A stretch of 64,000 nt of DNA from Streptomyces piniterrae (GCF_005048155.1 NZ_SUMB01000003.1:1-64000), one strand, 5' to 3'; counted from the first letter of the stretch, positions 18,968-28,349 are shown. Translations and numbers: made by a program. Notes: generated by a model not told the origin, from the letters alone.

Positions 18968-21900
18968 TTAGCGCGGCTCACGTGGCGGACGCCGCCCAAA
19001 GACCGCTACATCGGCGCCCATGCTCAGTACGAGATCCCCTTCGGCCGTAAGGGCGACGGCCTGAGGACTGCTCGCTGCCAGGAGCCCGGTGGGCTCGCCT
19101 GTACGAAGGTTCCACGCCCGTACCGTCCCATCGAGCTCACCGCCGCTTGAAACCGCGATCGGGGTGCCGTGCCGGACGGTGCACGCCACCGCGACCACCG
19201 GGCCGTTGTGACCGATCAAGGGCTGGCCGAGGGGCTTGCCGGAGAGCAGGTCCCAAGCCAGCACCTTCCCGTCACCGCCGCCGGTTACCGCGACCGGCAT
19301 GCCGTCCAGGCTCGTACACGCCACCGCGAACACTCCGCCGTCGTGTCCTTCCAGGGGCGAGGCGATGGGCTTGCCGGAGGGAAGATCCCATAAGCGCACC
19401 CTCCCGTCGCCCCCGCCGGTCACCGCGAGCGGCCTTCCCTGCCAGCTCGCGCACGCCACCGCGCGCACCCAGCCCTCGTGACCTTTCATGGGAGGACCGA
19501 GGGACGTACGGGAGGCCAGATCCCAACCTCGCACCGTCCCGTCTTGTCCGCCGGTCACCGCGAGCGGCCTTCCCTGCCAGCACGCGCACGCCACCGCGCG
19601 CACCCAATCGTCGTGGCCGGTCAGGGTTTTGCCGAGGGGGGTACCGGAGGCCAGATCCCACACGCGCACCTTGTGGTCCTCGCCGCCGGTCAACGCGACC
19701 TGCTTGCCATTCAGGCTCGTGCACGCCACCGCGTACACCGTTCCGTCGTGCCCGGTCATGGGCCTGCCGACAGGGGTACCGGAGGTCAGGTCCCACACCC
19801 GTACGGTCGCGTCACTGCTGCCGGTCACCGCGACCTGTCTGTTGTTCAGGCTTGTGCACGCCACGGCGTACACCCAGTCCTCGTGGCCGGTGAGTGGATT
19901 GCCCAGAGGAGTGCTGGAGGTGAGGTCCCATACCCGGACCGTCCCCTTGCCCTCGCCGCCGCCGGTTACGGCTACAGGGGTGTCGTCCAGCCTCGTACAG
20001 GCCACCGCGTTCACCCAGTCGTTGTGGCCGACCATTGGCTGTCCGATGCGGGTACGAGAGGGCAGATCCCACAGGCGTACCGTCCTGTTGCTGCCGGTCA
20101 CCGCGACCGAATTGCCCGACCACGCCACTGCTCGCACCCAGTCGTCGTGGCCGGTCAGGGGTTTGCCGAGAGAGGTACCGGAGGCCAGATTCCACACGCG
20201 GACCTTGTGGTCCTCGCCGCCGGTCAACGCAACGGGCCTGCCGTTCACGATCGTGCAAGCCACCGTGTACACCCTGCCGTCGTGACCGGTCGGGGCACCG
20301 AGGCTTCTTAGGGAACCGAGCCGTGTTCCGGAGGCCAGATCCCACGCGCGTACCGTGCCGTCAGTGCCGCCGGTCACCGCGATGGGCGCGCCCTCCCGGT
20401 ATGTACACGCGACCGCCAACACCTCGCCTCTGTGGCCGGTCAGGGGATCGCCGAGGGGCGTACCGGAGGCCAGATCCCACACCCGTACGGTGCCGTCAGT
20501 GCCGCCGGTCACCGCGATGGGCGCGCCCTCCCGGTACGTACACGCGACCGCCAACACCTTGCCGTCGTGGCCGGTCAGGGGGCGCCCCAGGGCGGTGCCG
20601 GAAACCAAGTCCCATATGCGCACCGTTCCATCATCGCCGCCCGTCACGGCGGCGGGGGTTTGGTCGAGCTTCGTGCATGCCACCGCGAGCACCTTGCCCT
20701 CATGGCCGGTCAGGGGCTGGCCGACAGCCGTACCCGCGGCCAGGTCCCACACCCGCAGCGTCCCGTCGTCGCCGCCGGTCACCGCGACCGGCCTGCTGCC
20801 CAGGCTGGTACACGCCACCGCTCTCACCCTGTCCTCGTGGCCGGTCAGGGTGTCGCGCAACGCCGGGGAAAAGTTGCTTCCCGTGGCCCACCGGGGCGCC
20901 CAGTTCCCCTCCGGGATGTGGTCGGCCAACTGCTGCTGCAAGGAGTTGGCACCTGCCCGCGCGGCGTCCAGGGCGAGTACCTGTCTGCGGACAGCCGCGG
21001 TGGCGGTTCCGTGGATGCTGATGGAGGCGCGGTAGACCGCTGCCGTCAGCCGGGCACGCTCGGTGCGGGCGTGGTGCAAGTGTGGGGTGAGGCCGCGGGG
21101 GGTGGCGTGGACGAGGTATTCGGTGTCGGTGACGGTCTCGTCGAGGCGTCCGGCTGCGGCCCCGTGGGTGGCAAGGTAGTTGAGGGTGTAGGGGTGTGCG
21201 CGGGACCAGTCGCGGGTCGAGTCGGCGCGGTAGGGCACGCGGTCGGTCAGGACGTCGGTGAACGCCGCGTGCACGGCTTGCGGGTCGATGCCGTCGCGCA
21301 GATGCTCGGCCAGGGCCTGGTGGTAGAGCCTGTAGGCGGAGCGGCCGGATTCAGTGGCTTCCACGGCGTAGGAACCGGCCGTGTCGCGCAGCCACAGGAG
21401 GTCTTCGTCGGTGTAGGTGCGGCCGGAGATCGCGGAGGCCAGCGGGGCCCAGATGTCTTCCCACGGCACACCCTGGCCTTCGGCGAAGGCCAGGGGGCGC
21501 AGGAGGTCCGCGGCCCGTTGCGCGTCCGGGCCCAGGCGGTGCGTGAGGTCGTCGTGCATGGCCTGTCCAGGCAGGCGAGGCAGGCTGTTCTGCCACTGCT
21601 GGTCCGACGGGTCGGCGATGACGTCGTCGGCTGCGGCGAGGGTGCCGGCGGCGATGCGGGCGACGAGGAACGACGTTCCGGCGGCAGCGGCGACCGCTTG
21701 GGCGACCGGAGCTGCTGCTTCGGGGTGCCGGCTGTAGGGAGAGGTGCGGTGGGCTTCGAGCAGGTTGTAGACGGTGTAGGCCTGCAGCGCCTCGGGGTCG
21801 GCGTAGCGGGGGTCGTCGAGGTCGACGACCTGCTCGCTGGTGGAGTGGTGCTTGAGGGTGACGCCGAGGCGGTCCAGGAGGTGCGGGCGGGTGCCGAGCA

Positions 21901-23269
21901 GGAGGCGCATGCGGCCGTCCGAGTGGTCGATCAGGGGGCGCAAGATCTGTGAGCACAGGGTGTCGGGTGTGGCGGCCTCGTCCAGGGCGTCGATGAGGAC
22001 GGTGAACGGCCGCTCGCCCTGTCGTGCGCCCAGGGCTTCGAGCAGTTCGCCGACGGTGTCGGCATGCACGTGGGCCGCGGCGGCCAGTGCGTGCAGCACG
22101 TCGGTGTCGGTGAGGTTCTGGGCGTAGACGGAGACGTCGAGCGCGCCTTCCTCGGGGATCAACTGGGGGGCGAGGTTGAGGGAGTCGATGGGGACGGTGC
22201 GGCGGCGTTCGGGATGGGCCAGGGCGGCGATCAGGCCGAGTACGGCGGTCTTGCCCGAGCCGGGGCCCGCGGTGACGACCCGGCACGTCGATTCGCTGCC
22301 GGTGCCGGGCGATCGGAGCCAGTTCGCGAGGTGGTCCAGGGCTGCGTGGCGGCCGCAGAACCACCAGCCCTGGGAGGCATCGCCGTGGTAGCCCATGGCG
22401 CGCACCAGCAGGCGGGTGGTGAATTCGGTGGCGCGCCGCCGGGCCTGTTCGTCGAACTCGGCGGCCTGCTGGACGGCCAGGTCCACGTCGGTTAGCCGGG
22501 TGCTGTGACGCGGGTTGGGCAGGAAGGCGGGCGGCTCCCCGGTCAGCCCGATCAGGGCCAGGCCGATGCGCTGGTACGTGGGCCGGTCACGGTGGTCGTT
22601 CATCTGCTGCACCACAGCGGACACCGACAACGTATCCGGGCCGTGCCCGGCGGTGGCCTGGCTGGCCACGGCCTCGGTGAGCAGGTGGGGGAAGGCGCCG
22701 GCCTTGGCCTGCTGGTGCGGCTGGGCGGAGGAGACCACCACCAGCCCCGAACCGGTGGTCTGTCCCCACTTCGCGCCTATGCGCCCCAGGGCGGCTGCGG
22801 CCAGTTCGTTGCCTCCCTGCCCGGAGTAGCAGGTGTCCAGCAACAGCATCAGCCGCCGTACCTTCGTTCCGACCAGCATTTTGCGGGCCAGCTCTACGGC
22901 GGGCAATGAGGTACCGGCGATATTGTCCCCGTCGCTCTCGGCGGTCAACAAGACGTACTCGCCGCCCTCGTCGAGGACCTCGCCATGGCATGCCAGGTAG
23001 ACCACGATCACGTCGTCCTCGCGACGGTCCGGAGACGCGCAGAACGCGTTCAACTGGCCGGTCAGCTGGGTGCCGGTGGGGTCCAGCCCGAGGCCGGTGT
23101 AGTGCTGGTAGCCCAGCTCGCCCGTGAACAGCTCGATGACGCGCTCACGGGCGTCGACCAGCTCCCGCCGGTCCAAATCAGGGGAATTGGGGTACCGGGA
23201 GACGGCGGTGGCGATCAGGAACCGGCGCGGCTCCTCCGTACCCGCACCGTCGCTGTGCAGAGCGGTCAT
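18968..23269 (-). CDS. Caspase-NTPase-WD40 protein (predicted conflict/defence effector)
   Basis: 1433-aa three-part protein. Residues about 15-250 form a caspase-like peptidase with the His in YLACHGE (H95) and the Cys in LLLDTCYSGQGG (C147), so the catalytic dyad looks intact. A STAND-type NTPase follows, with Walker A AGPGSGKT (about 334-341) and Walker B TVLIDALDEA (about 423-432). From about residue 825 to the end there are 13 WD40 repeats of the form LTGHDGKVLAVACT ... AVTGGDDGTVRVWDL, many nearly identical. The ATG at 23269 overlaps the stop of the hydrolase gene (ATGA), so the two are translationally coupled. By family analogy the WD40 part senses a trigger, the NTPase oligomerises and the protease is activated. 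The trigger and target are unknown. Confidence 0.9.
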   Translation of the reverse strand: MTALHSDGAGTEEPRRFLIATAVSRYPNSPDLDRRELVDARERVIELFTGELGYQHYTGLGLDPTGTQLTGQLNAFCASPDRREDDVIVVYLACHGEVLDEGGEYVLLTAESDGDNIAGTSLPAVELARKMLVGTKVRRLMLLLDTCYSGQGGNELAAAALGRIGAKWGQTTGSGLVVVSSAQPHQQAKAGAFPHLLTEAVASQATAGHGPDTLSVSAVVQQMNDHRDRPTYQRIGLALIGLTGEPPAFLPNPRHSTRLTDVDLAVQQAAEFDEQARRRATEFTTRLLVRAMGYHGDASQGWWFCGRHAALDHLANWLRSPGTGSESTCRVVTAGPGSGKTAVLGLIAALAHPERRRTVPIDSLNLAPQLIPEEGALDVSVYAQNLTDTDVLHALAAAAHVHADTVGELLEALGARQGERPFTVLIDALDEAATPDTLCSQILRPLIDHSDGRMRLLLGTRPHLLDRLGVTLKHHSTSEQVVDLDDPRYADPEALQAYTVYNLLEAHRTSPYSRHPEAAAPVAQAVAAAAGTSFLVARIAAGTLAAADDVIADPSDQQWQNSLPRLPGQAMHDDLTHRLGPDAQRAADLLRPLAFAEGQGVPWEDIWAPLASAISGRTYTDEDLLWLRDTAGSYAVEATESGRSAYRLYHQALAEHLRDGIDPQAVHAAFTDVLTDRVPYRADSTRDWSRAHPYTLNYLATHGAAAGRLDETVTDTEYLVHATPRGLTPHLHHARTERARLTAAVYRASISIHGTATAAVRRQVLALDAARAGANSLQQQLADHIPEGNWAPRWATGSNFSPALRDTLTGHEDRVRAVACTSLGSRPVAVTGGDDGTLRVWDLAAGTAVGQPLTGHEGKVLAVACTKLDQTPAAVTGGDDGTVRIWDLVSGTALGRPLTGHDGKVLAVACTYREGAPIAVTGGTDGTVRVWDLASGTPLGDPLTGHRGEVLAVACTYREGAPIAVTGGTDGTVRAWDLASGTRLGSLRSLGAPTGHDGRVYTVACTIVNGRPVALTGGEDHKVRVWNLASGTSLGKPLTGHDDWVRAVAWSGNSVAVTGSNRTVRLWDLPSRTRIGQPMVGHNDWVNAVACTRLDDTPVAVTGGGEGKGTVRVWDLTSSTPLGNPLTGHEDWVYAVACTSLNNRQVAVTGSSDATVRVWDLTSGTPVGRPMTGHDGTVYAVACTSLNGKQVALTGGEDHKVRVWDLASGTPLGKTLTGHDDWVRAVACACWQGRPLAVTGGQDGTVRGWDLASRTSLGPPMKGHEGWVRAVACASWQGRPLAVTGGGDGRVRLWDLPSGKPIASPLEGHDGGVFAVACTSLDGMPVAVTGGGDGKVLAWDLLSGKPLGQPLIGHNGPVVAVACTVRHGTPIAVSSGGELDGTVRAWNLRTGEPTGLLAASSPQAVALTAEGDLVLSMGADVAVFGRRPPREPR
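20361..20562. repeat. Near-identical DNA repeats inside the WD40 region
   Basis: A stretch of about 65 bp around 20361-20426 recurs about 126 bp later (about 20487-20553) with only one or two differences. Both copies encode VLAVACTYREGAPIAVTGGT. Such identity between WD40 units at the DNA level points to recent duplication or gene conversion. Confidence 0.75.
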
Positions 23270-24135
23270 GCCAGCCCTTCCGCGATCGCGCGCCCGCACA
23301 ACTCATCGGTCAGATAAATGGTCGCATCATGCGCGTGGGAACCGTTGTGCACCCGCGCCGAACGCAGGCCCTCACCGAACGCCGGACGCAGCTCCTTCAC
23401 CAGCGCGACCACATCGCCCTCATCAGCGATGTTCGTCCACACCAGGCCCTGCCCACCCGGCCACACCCCCTGCGCCGCGCGGCCCAACTCGACCGGCCGG
23501 GGCTCCAGCCGATGGAAAATCAAGTTCGGGATGCCCAGCGGAGACCCCAGGGTCACCAAGGCCCGCACCCGATGGCCGGGCAGGGCGCACAGCGCCTCAT
23601 AGGCGACCACCGAGCCCAGGGAGTGCGCCACCACCACCCGGGTGTCCTCCCCGATGGCATCGATCACCCGAGTACGGGCTTGGGTCCGCAACTCGGCGTC
23701 GAGGAGGTAACGGTGGACCTGTTTCAAGTCGAAGACCATGGAGCGCAGGGCGAGACCGGCGAAGAACCGCGACCCCGACAGGGCCCGCAACGCAGCCTGC
23801 ACCGAGCGTGGCGTCGCAACGAGAGTGTCCGCACCAGGAGGCACCACGCCGGGGTCGGTCTCGGCCGCCGCACGCCACCAAGCCAGCAGCAGCTCCTGCT
23901 CGAAACCCTCGTCCACATCGGCGGCCGTGAAGCGAGGATCCCCAACCGCGAGATACTGCCCAGCCGGTCGGAACAAGTCCCCATAGAACGCCATCGCCAA
24001 ATCCAACTCGGACACGGCGTCGCCGACCCCCGCGCGGCGCAACCCATCGGCCATAGCAGGCTGCCACTCCTTCAACAGCGTGCCCTCACCTAACAGTTGC
24101 TTGCCAATCCCGTGCACCCCCACCACACGCGGCAC
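23266..24135 (-). CDS. Alpha/beta-hydrolase, predicted partner of the caspase protein
   Basis: Predicted 289-aa serine hydrolase. It begins with the oxyanion-region motif VVGVHGIGKQ. The nucleophile elbow is VVVAHSLGSVVAYEAL (Ser about residue 172), followed by TLGSPLGIPNLIF. Candidate acid and base residues lie in NIADEGDVVAL and NGSHAHDATIYL. The GTG at 24135 was chosen because it starts just before the first core strand; the frame is open to 24267 but that extension is not hydrolase-like. It lacks a signal peptide and membrane helix. Its stop overlaps the caspase start by 4 bp (ATGA). Pairs of hydrolases and caspase-NTPase proteins are known among predicted NTP-dependent conflict systems; this pair probably belongs there. 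Confidence 0.78.
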   Translation of the reverse strand: MPRVVGVHGIGKQLLGEGTLLKEWQPAMADGLRRAGVGDAVSELDLAMAFYGDLFRPAGQYLAVGDPRFTAADVDEGFEQELLLAWWRAAAETDPGVVPPGADTLVATPRSVQAALRALSGSRFFAGLALRSMVFDLKQVHRYLLDAELRTQARTRVIDAIGEDTRVVVAHSLGSVVAYEALCALPGHRVRALVTLGSPLGIPNLIFHRLEPRPVELGRAAQGVWPGGQGLVWTNIADEGDVVALVKELRPAFGEGLRSARVHNGSHAHDATIYLTDELCGRAIAEGLA

Positions 24136-24953
24136 AAAAACCCCCGGAACTCTCTCAGCTGTAACAAGCACTGTAGGCACAACCACCGACCACCGTGCCA
24201 GCAGCGGCTGGATCCGGTGTTGTCGCGCGTTACCCAACAGGGAGGCGCGCCTCCTTCCAGCCGTCAAGCGAGACTTGTTGCCTGCCGCTGAGGTAGCGAT
24301 GAAAGGCGCTGGCGGTGGTCTTCTTGCGTCCTCTGTCGAGGACTCCCCAACCCCCCACCAGCGCCGTCTAGAAGCGCGCGTAGCCCATGTGTTGGCAAGC
24401 AGCTTCCAGGAGAGTCAGCTCAATAGCGCCCTTCTTGGTGTGGCACAAGCACAGCCAGAGAGTCAGGGCTTGAAGCTGACCCTGGAATCCGACATGGCGG
24501 ACGAGGTTCTCCGTGAGCCGCTCCCCCGGTTGGAGCAAAAGGCGGGTGGCTGTCCACGACGCGCTCAGCTCGGCACAGGTGACTGTAACGCGGGCTGATC
24601 GCGGCACCATGCTTCTGCCGTCCGCGTGCGATGCCGAGGCACTCCTGTGGAAGCGAGTACCCGGCGGCCTCCCCCGCGACGAAAGGCAGGAGGCTGAGGA
24701 GTGGGCTCGGCCCCGCGCGTACCCAACCTCACCGCACGCGTCCCCCGGCGGCCACGGGGAGAAGCCCCGGGCGCGCCTGTTGGTGGGGAGTGCCGGCAGC
24801 TGCGGACAAGGGCGTGACCGGCTCATCGCTTCCGCGTAGGCGCCGACGGACACGTCAGACCCCGTCATGCTGGAACAGGCATGCATGGGCCTTCGGCCTA
24901 CTACCGTTCAGTCAGAAACATGTGGCCGATCTGACCGAAGGGACATTACTCAC
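24136..24953. other. Island intergenic stretch, no confident gene
   Basis: About 820 bp of lower-GC DNA upstream of the hydrolase. One minus-strand frame ending at 24368 contains a protein-like piece (GERLTENLVRHVGFQGQLQA, then LWLCLCHTKKGAIELTLLEA) that could be a decayed or unrecognised gene; the opening part of that frame reads as noise. I cannot assign it. The promoter of the hydrolase-caspase pair must lie near 24140-24300. Confidence 0.35.
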
Positions 24954-25322
24954 GTGAAAGTGGCCCTGCTGAGCCCCGAGAATCCGACTGAGCTCAGCGA
25001 CGTCGAACTGCTCGACAGGATCGGTCATGGCGGGACCCACCAGGTGTCTTCCGGGGAGTCGCGGGGCGGCGGGTCGAGCGTCGTGAAGGTGATCAAGCCG
25101 TCACTCCGAGACTCCGAGAGCCGTCTGCGATTGGCGCAGGAGACGGAGAGCCCTGAAGACGATCTGGGGGCCGCAAATCGCCGCGTTCCTGGATGCCGAT
25201 CCGGAGGGCCCTGCAGCCGTGGCCAGCGACGGAGTACATCGGCGGCCCCCTATCTGCGGGACCACATGGCCGGGCCCGGCCTGCTTCCCCTGCGCCCACG
25301 CCCCCCGGAACTGGATCAATAA
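24954..25322 (+). pseudogene. Decayed Ser/Thr protein kinase N-lobe, frameshifted
   Basis: A GTG with GAAGGGA upstream begins MKVALLSPENPTELSDVELL then DRIGHGG, the start and glycine loop of an actinobacterial Ser/Thr kinase, followed by VVKVIKPSLRD containing the ATP-binding Lys. The frame then shifts: GPQIAAFLDADPEGPA reads in a second frame, WPATEYIGGPLS (hinge region) in a third, and LRDHMAGPGLLP returns to the first. No HRD or DFG catalytic motifs follow before the DUF262 gene begins. At least three frameshifts and loss of the C-lobe make this a dead fragment. It lies 67 bp before the DUF262 start, so it may have been an earlier first gene of that operon. Confidence 0.72.
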
Positions 25323-25389
25323 CGCCAACTCGATTGCCGATCATGGGTAGTTCGGTCACGCTAATGACACACAGTTAGCCGGAGGGGCG

Positions 25390-27093
25390 ATGAGCATGGG
25401 CACCGCGGGTCTCGAAACACAGCCCAGCGCGACGACGTACGACCTCGAAGACTTGATCACTCACGCCTGGAGCGGAAAAATCCGCGTTCCGCATTTCCAG
25501 CGGGACTTCCGCTGGGGGACACAGGACGTCATCCGGCTCTTCGACAGCATCATCAAGGGCTATCCGATCGGCAGCCTCCTCCTCTGGGTCAGGCGCTCGC
25601 CCGCGGACACCCTGACCCTTGGCCGGCTCAAGATCGAAGCCCCCGCTTCGGAGGAGACACTCTGGGTGGTCGACGGCCAGCAGCGCATCACCAGTCTGGC
25701 CAACGCCCTGTCCCCGCAGGGCAACCCACACACCCCGTTCTCCGTGTACTACGACCTCGCGGCGAAGGAGTTCGTACCCCAGCCCAAGACTCTTGAGCCG
25801 CAGCACATCCCGCTCCCCGTCCTTTTTGACCTCAAGGTCCTCATCGGCTGGTTCCGCGGCGAGGGACAGGCCGCCTTCGAGTACTTCGACGAGGCCGAAC
25901 GGGTGGCCAAGATCCTGCGGCAGTTCAAGGTTCCGGCGTACCTAGTCCGGCAGGACGACGAGAAGATCCTGACCGACATCTTTGACCGGATGAACAACTA
26001 CGGAAAGCGGCTGAGCCGGGCCGAGATCTTTTCCGCTCTCTTCGCCGGTCCCGAGGAAGGTCACCAGAACCGCCTGTCTCTCTCCCGCATCGCCGACCGC
26101 GTCGCCGACCGCACCGGCTTCGGCACGATCGACGACGACACGGTGCTCGCCTCGATCCTCGCCCGGCGGGCGCCCGACCCGGCCCGGGACATCCGCAACG
26201 AGTTCGAGGAAAGTGGGCGGCGTGCGGTGCGAGAGTTCCCCGGCGAGGAGCGGGACACCGCGTATGCCGAGGGGGAGGAGGCTCTCGTCCGCGCCGTCGG
26301 CTTCCTGCAGACGCACGCCGGCGTGCCGCACCTCTCACTCCTCGCCTATCGGGCCCTCCTCGTCGTCCTCACCCGCTTCTTCGCCCACTTCCCCGAACCG
26401 CAGGAGAACACCCTGCGCCTTCTGCGCCGGCTGTACTGGCGTGTGGCGGTGGCCGGCCCGGCTGTGTTCAAGGGCAGCTTCACCCAGGTCGGCCGGGTGC
26501 TTTCGGCCCGAATCAAGCAGGGCGACGAGCGCGGTTCCATCCATGGACTCATCGCAGCGATGGCCGACGCCCCCACCTCTCCGCCCAACGCCGTACGTTT
26601 CAAGACCAACGAAGCCACCGCGAAGGTGGTACTCAGCGCATGGTGGTCGCTCGGTCCACGTTCTCTGGTCACCGGCCAACGGTTCGACGCGCAGGACCTC
26701 GCTACCCTGCTCGGCGACCAATCGACCGCCGCCATGGCCGCCCACCGGATCTACCCTCGCGGCCTCACACCGCAGCAGCAGCTCCTCGCCTCCAACCGAC
26801 TGTTCCTGCCCACTTCCACCGATCCCGTCGACGAGATTCCGATACTGCTCGGGCAGAGGCCGATTGATCTGGACGACAGGACGTGGAACGCGGTCCTGGC
26901 CTCCCACTGCCTCGACGACTCCATGATCGACGACATACTGAACGACAACCGGAACAGTTTCCTGACTAAGCGTCAGGAGTCGATCACCAAGCATCTGCAG
27001 GAATTCCTGAACCGCATGGCCGAGTGGAATTACGAGGACACCCCCTCCCTGGACTCTCTCGACCTGGACGAACTGGACGACTTGGCCGAATGA
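25390..27093 (+). CDS. DUF262 (GmrS-like/ParB-fold) protein, first gene of HipA pair
   Basis: 567-aa protein. The N-terminus has the DUF262 signatures: IRVPHFQRDFRWGTQDVIRLFDSI (in parts), IGSLLLWVRR and VVDGQQRITSL (DGQQR at about residues 95-99), the ParB/sulfiredoxin-like nucleotide-binding motif. DUF262 forms the N-terminal half of GmrSD restriction enzymes and occurs alone in defence loci. I see no C-terminal DUF1524 HNH nuclease motif here; the C-terminus is helical and acidic (SLDSLDLDELDDLAE). GGAGGGG precedes the ATG. Its stop overlaps the start of the HipA gene (ATGA), so the two are coupled. NTP hydrolysis is inferred from the family; the role is unknown. Confidence 0.85.
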   Translation: MSMGTAGLETQPSATTYDLEDLITHAWSGKIRVPHFQRDFRWGTQDVIRLFDSIIKGYPIGSLLLWVRRSPADTLTLGRLKIEAPASEETLWVVDGQQRITSLANALSPQGNPHTPFSVYYDLAAKEFVPQPKTLEPQHIPLPVLFDLKVLIGWFRGEGQAAFEYFDEAERVAKILRQFKVPAYLVRQDDEKILTDIFDRMNNYGKRLSRAEIFSALFAGPEEGHQNRLSLSRIADRVADRTGFGTIDDDTVLASILARRAPDPARDIRNEFEESGRRAVREFPGEERDTAYAEGEEALVRAVGFLQTHAGVPHLSLLAYRALLVVLTRFFAHFPEPQENTLRLLRRLYWRVAVAGPAVFKGSFTQVGRVLSARIKQGDERGSIHGLIAAMADAPTSPPNAVRFKTNEATAKVVLSAWWSLGPRSLVTGQRFDAQDLATLLGDQSTAAMAAHRIYPRGLTPQQQLLASNRLFLPTSTDPVDEIPILLGQRPIDLDDRTWNAVLASHCLDDSMIDDILNDNRNSFLTKRQESITKHLQEFLNRMAEWNYEDTPSLDSLDLDELDDLAE

Positions 27094-28349
27094 CACCACT
27101 GCCGGAGAAGTTCTTCGCGGTCCTCCTGCACGGGCGCCGCATCGGCACCCTCTGCCAGAAGGGCGACCACACGCGCTTCGTCCTCAGCGAGTCGTACCTG
27201 GACTCCCCGCTGCGGCCCGTACTCGGCCTGCGCTTCGAGGAGGGACTGACCAAGCCGTACGCCTCCGCCCTCCGCCTGCCGAAGTGGTTCTCCAACCTGC
27301 TCCCCGAGGGCCCGCTACGCGAGTGGATCGCCCACGACCGCGGGGTGTCACTCGACCGGGAAATGGAGCTACTCGTCCAGGTCGGCCACGACCTTCCGGG
27401 CGCGGTCCAGGTCATGCTGGCCGACGGTCCGGACGAGGACTGGGAGTGGGTCGAAAGCGAGGGCAGCGGCAGCGGGGCCTACTCCCTTCCTTCCGACTCA
27501 CCCTGGCGTTTCTCCCTGGCCGGCGTCGCGCTCAAGTTCTCCATGCTGGCCCAGGGCGACCGCCTCACCGTGCCCGCCGCCGGTCAGCACGGCGACTGGC
27601 TAGTCAAGTTCCCCGACTACCGCCATCCCGACGTGCCGCGCAACGAGTTCGCCATTATGTCCCTGGCCCGGGCCGTGGGCGTCGACGCCCCCGACGTACG
27701 CCTCATACATCGTGACGAGCTCGACGGAGTGCCACCGCGCATGTGGCCCAACGACGAGGAGTGGGCATACGCGGTACGCCGCTTCGACCGACTGCCCGAC
27801 GCACACCGAACCCCGGTCCACATTGAGGACTTCGCCCAGATCCGGGACAAGTACCCACAGGCCAAGTACGAGGGCACCTTCGAGAGCATCGCCGCTCTCG
27901 CCTACCGTGGCCAGGATTCCGCGGGCCTGCGCGAGGCCGTCCGACGCATCGCCTTCTCGACGGCCGTCGGGAACGGCGACGCCCACCTGAAGAACTGGTC
28001 ACTGATTTACGCTGACCGCCGAGTGCCGGCCCTCTCCCCCGTCTACGACCTCGTGTCCACGGTCCCCTACGCCCCCGCCGACGAACCCGAGGACCTCGGC
28101 CTGAAGTTCGGCGGCAGCAAGCGCTTCGAAGACGTAGGGGTCAGTACATTCAAACGGCTCCAGTCCCGCCTGGACCACCACATGGGGTACACCCATGCGG
28201 ACCTCCCTTCCATCGCCGCGCAGACCGTGGAACGCACACGGGCACTCTGGCCGGAGTTCGAGCACATCCTGGCCGACAACACCGCGCTGCGCTCCGGCGT
28301 GGACCAGTGGATCCGCCACCAGGCCGCGGCCATGCTGTCCGGGTCCTGA
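27090..28349 (+). CDS. HipA-family Ser/Thr kinase without HipB
   Basis: 419-aa HipA-like kinase. The N-terminal subdomain is FAVLLHGRRIGTL ... LRFEEGLTKPYA. The core has LAGVALKFSMLAQ (the family's ATP-loop region), WLVKFPD with the likely ATP-binding Lys (K173), NEFAIMSLARAVGV, the catalytic loop NGDAHLKNW (D297, N302) and the metal-binding SPVYDLVST (D320). All the key residues look intact. HipA normally pairs with a small HTH antitoxin, HipB; none is encoded here, and its partner position is taken by the DUF262 gene, whose stop overlaps this start by 4 bp. HipA kinases phosphorylate targets such as GltX in toxin-antitoxin systems; the target here is unknown. Confidence 0.87.
   Translation: MTPLPEKFFAVLLHGRRIGTLCQKGDHTRFVLSESYLDSPLRPVLGLRFEEGLTKPYASALRLPKWFSNLLPEGPLREWIAHDRGVSLDREMELLVQVGHDLPGAVQVMLADGPDEDWEWVESEGSGSGAYSLPSDSPWRFSLAGVALKFSMLAQGDRLTVPAAGQHGDWLVKFPDYRHPDVPRNEFAIMSLARAVGVDAPDVRLIHRDELDGVPPRMWPNDEEWAYAVRRFDRLPDAHRTPVHIEDFAQIRDKYPQAKYEGTFESIAALAYRGQDSAGLREAVRRIAFSTAVGNGDAHLKNWSLIYADRRVPALSPVYDLVSTVPYAPADEPEDLGLKFGGSKRFEDVGVSTFKRLQSRLDHHMGYTHADLPSIAAQTVERTRALWPEFEHILADNTALRSGVDQWIRHQAAAMLSGS

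Noticed and set aside
19100..20850. Regular repeated DNA blocks suggesting a CRISPR array
   Set aside because: The repeats (about 126 bp) are in frame and encode WD40 units; there are no constant short repeats with unique spacers.
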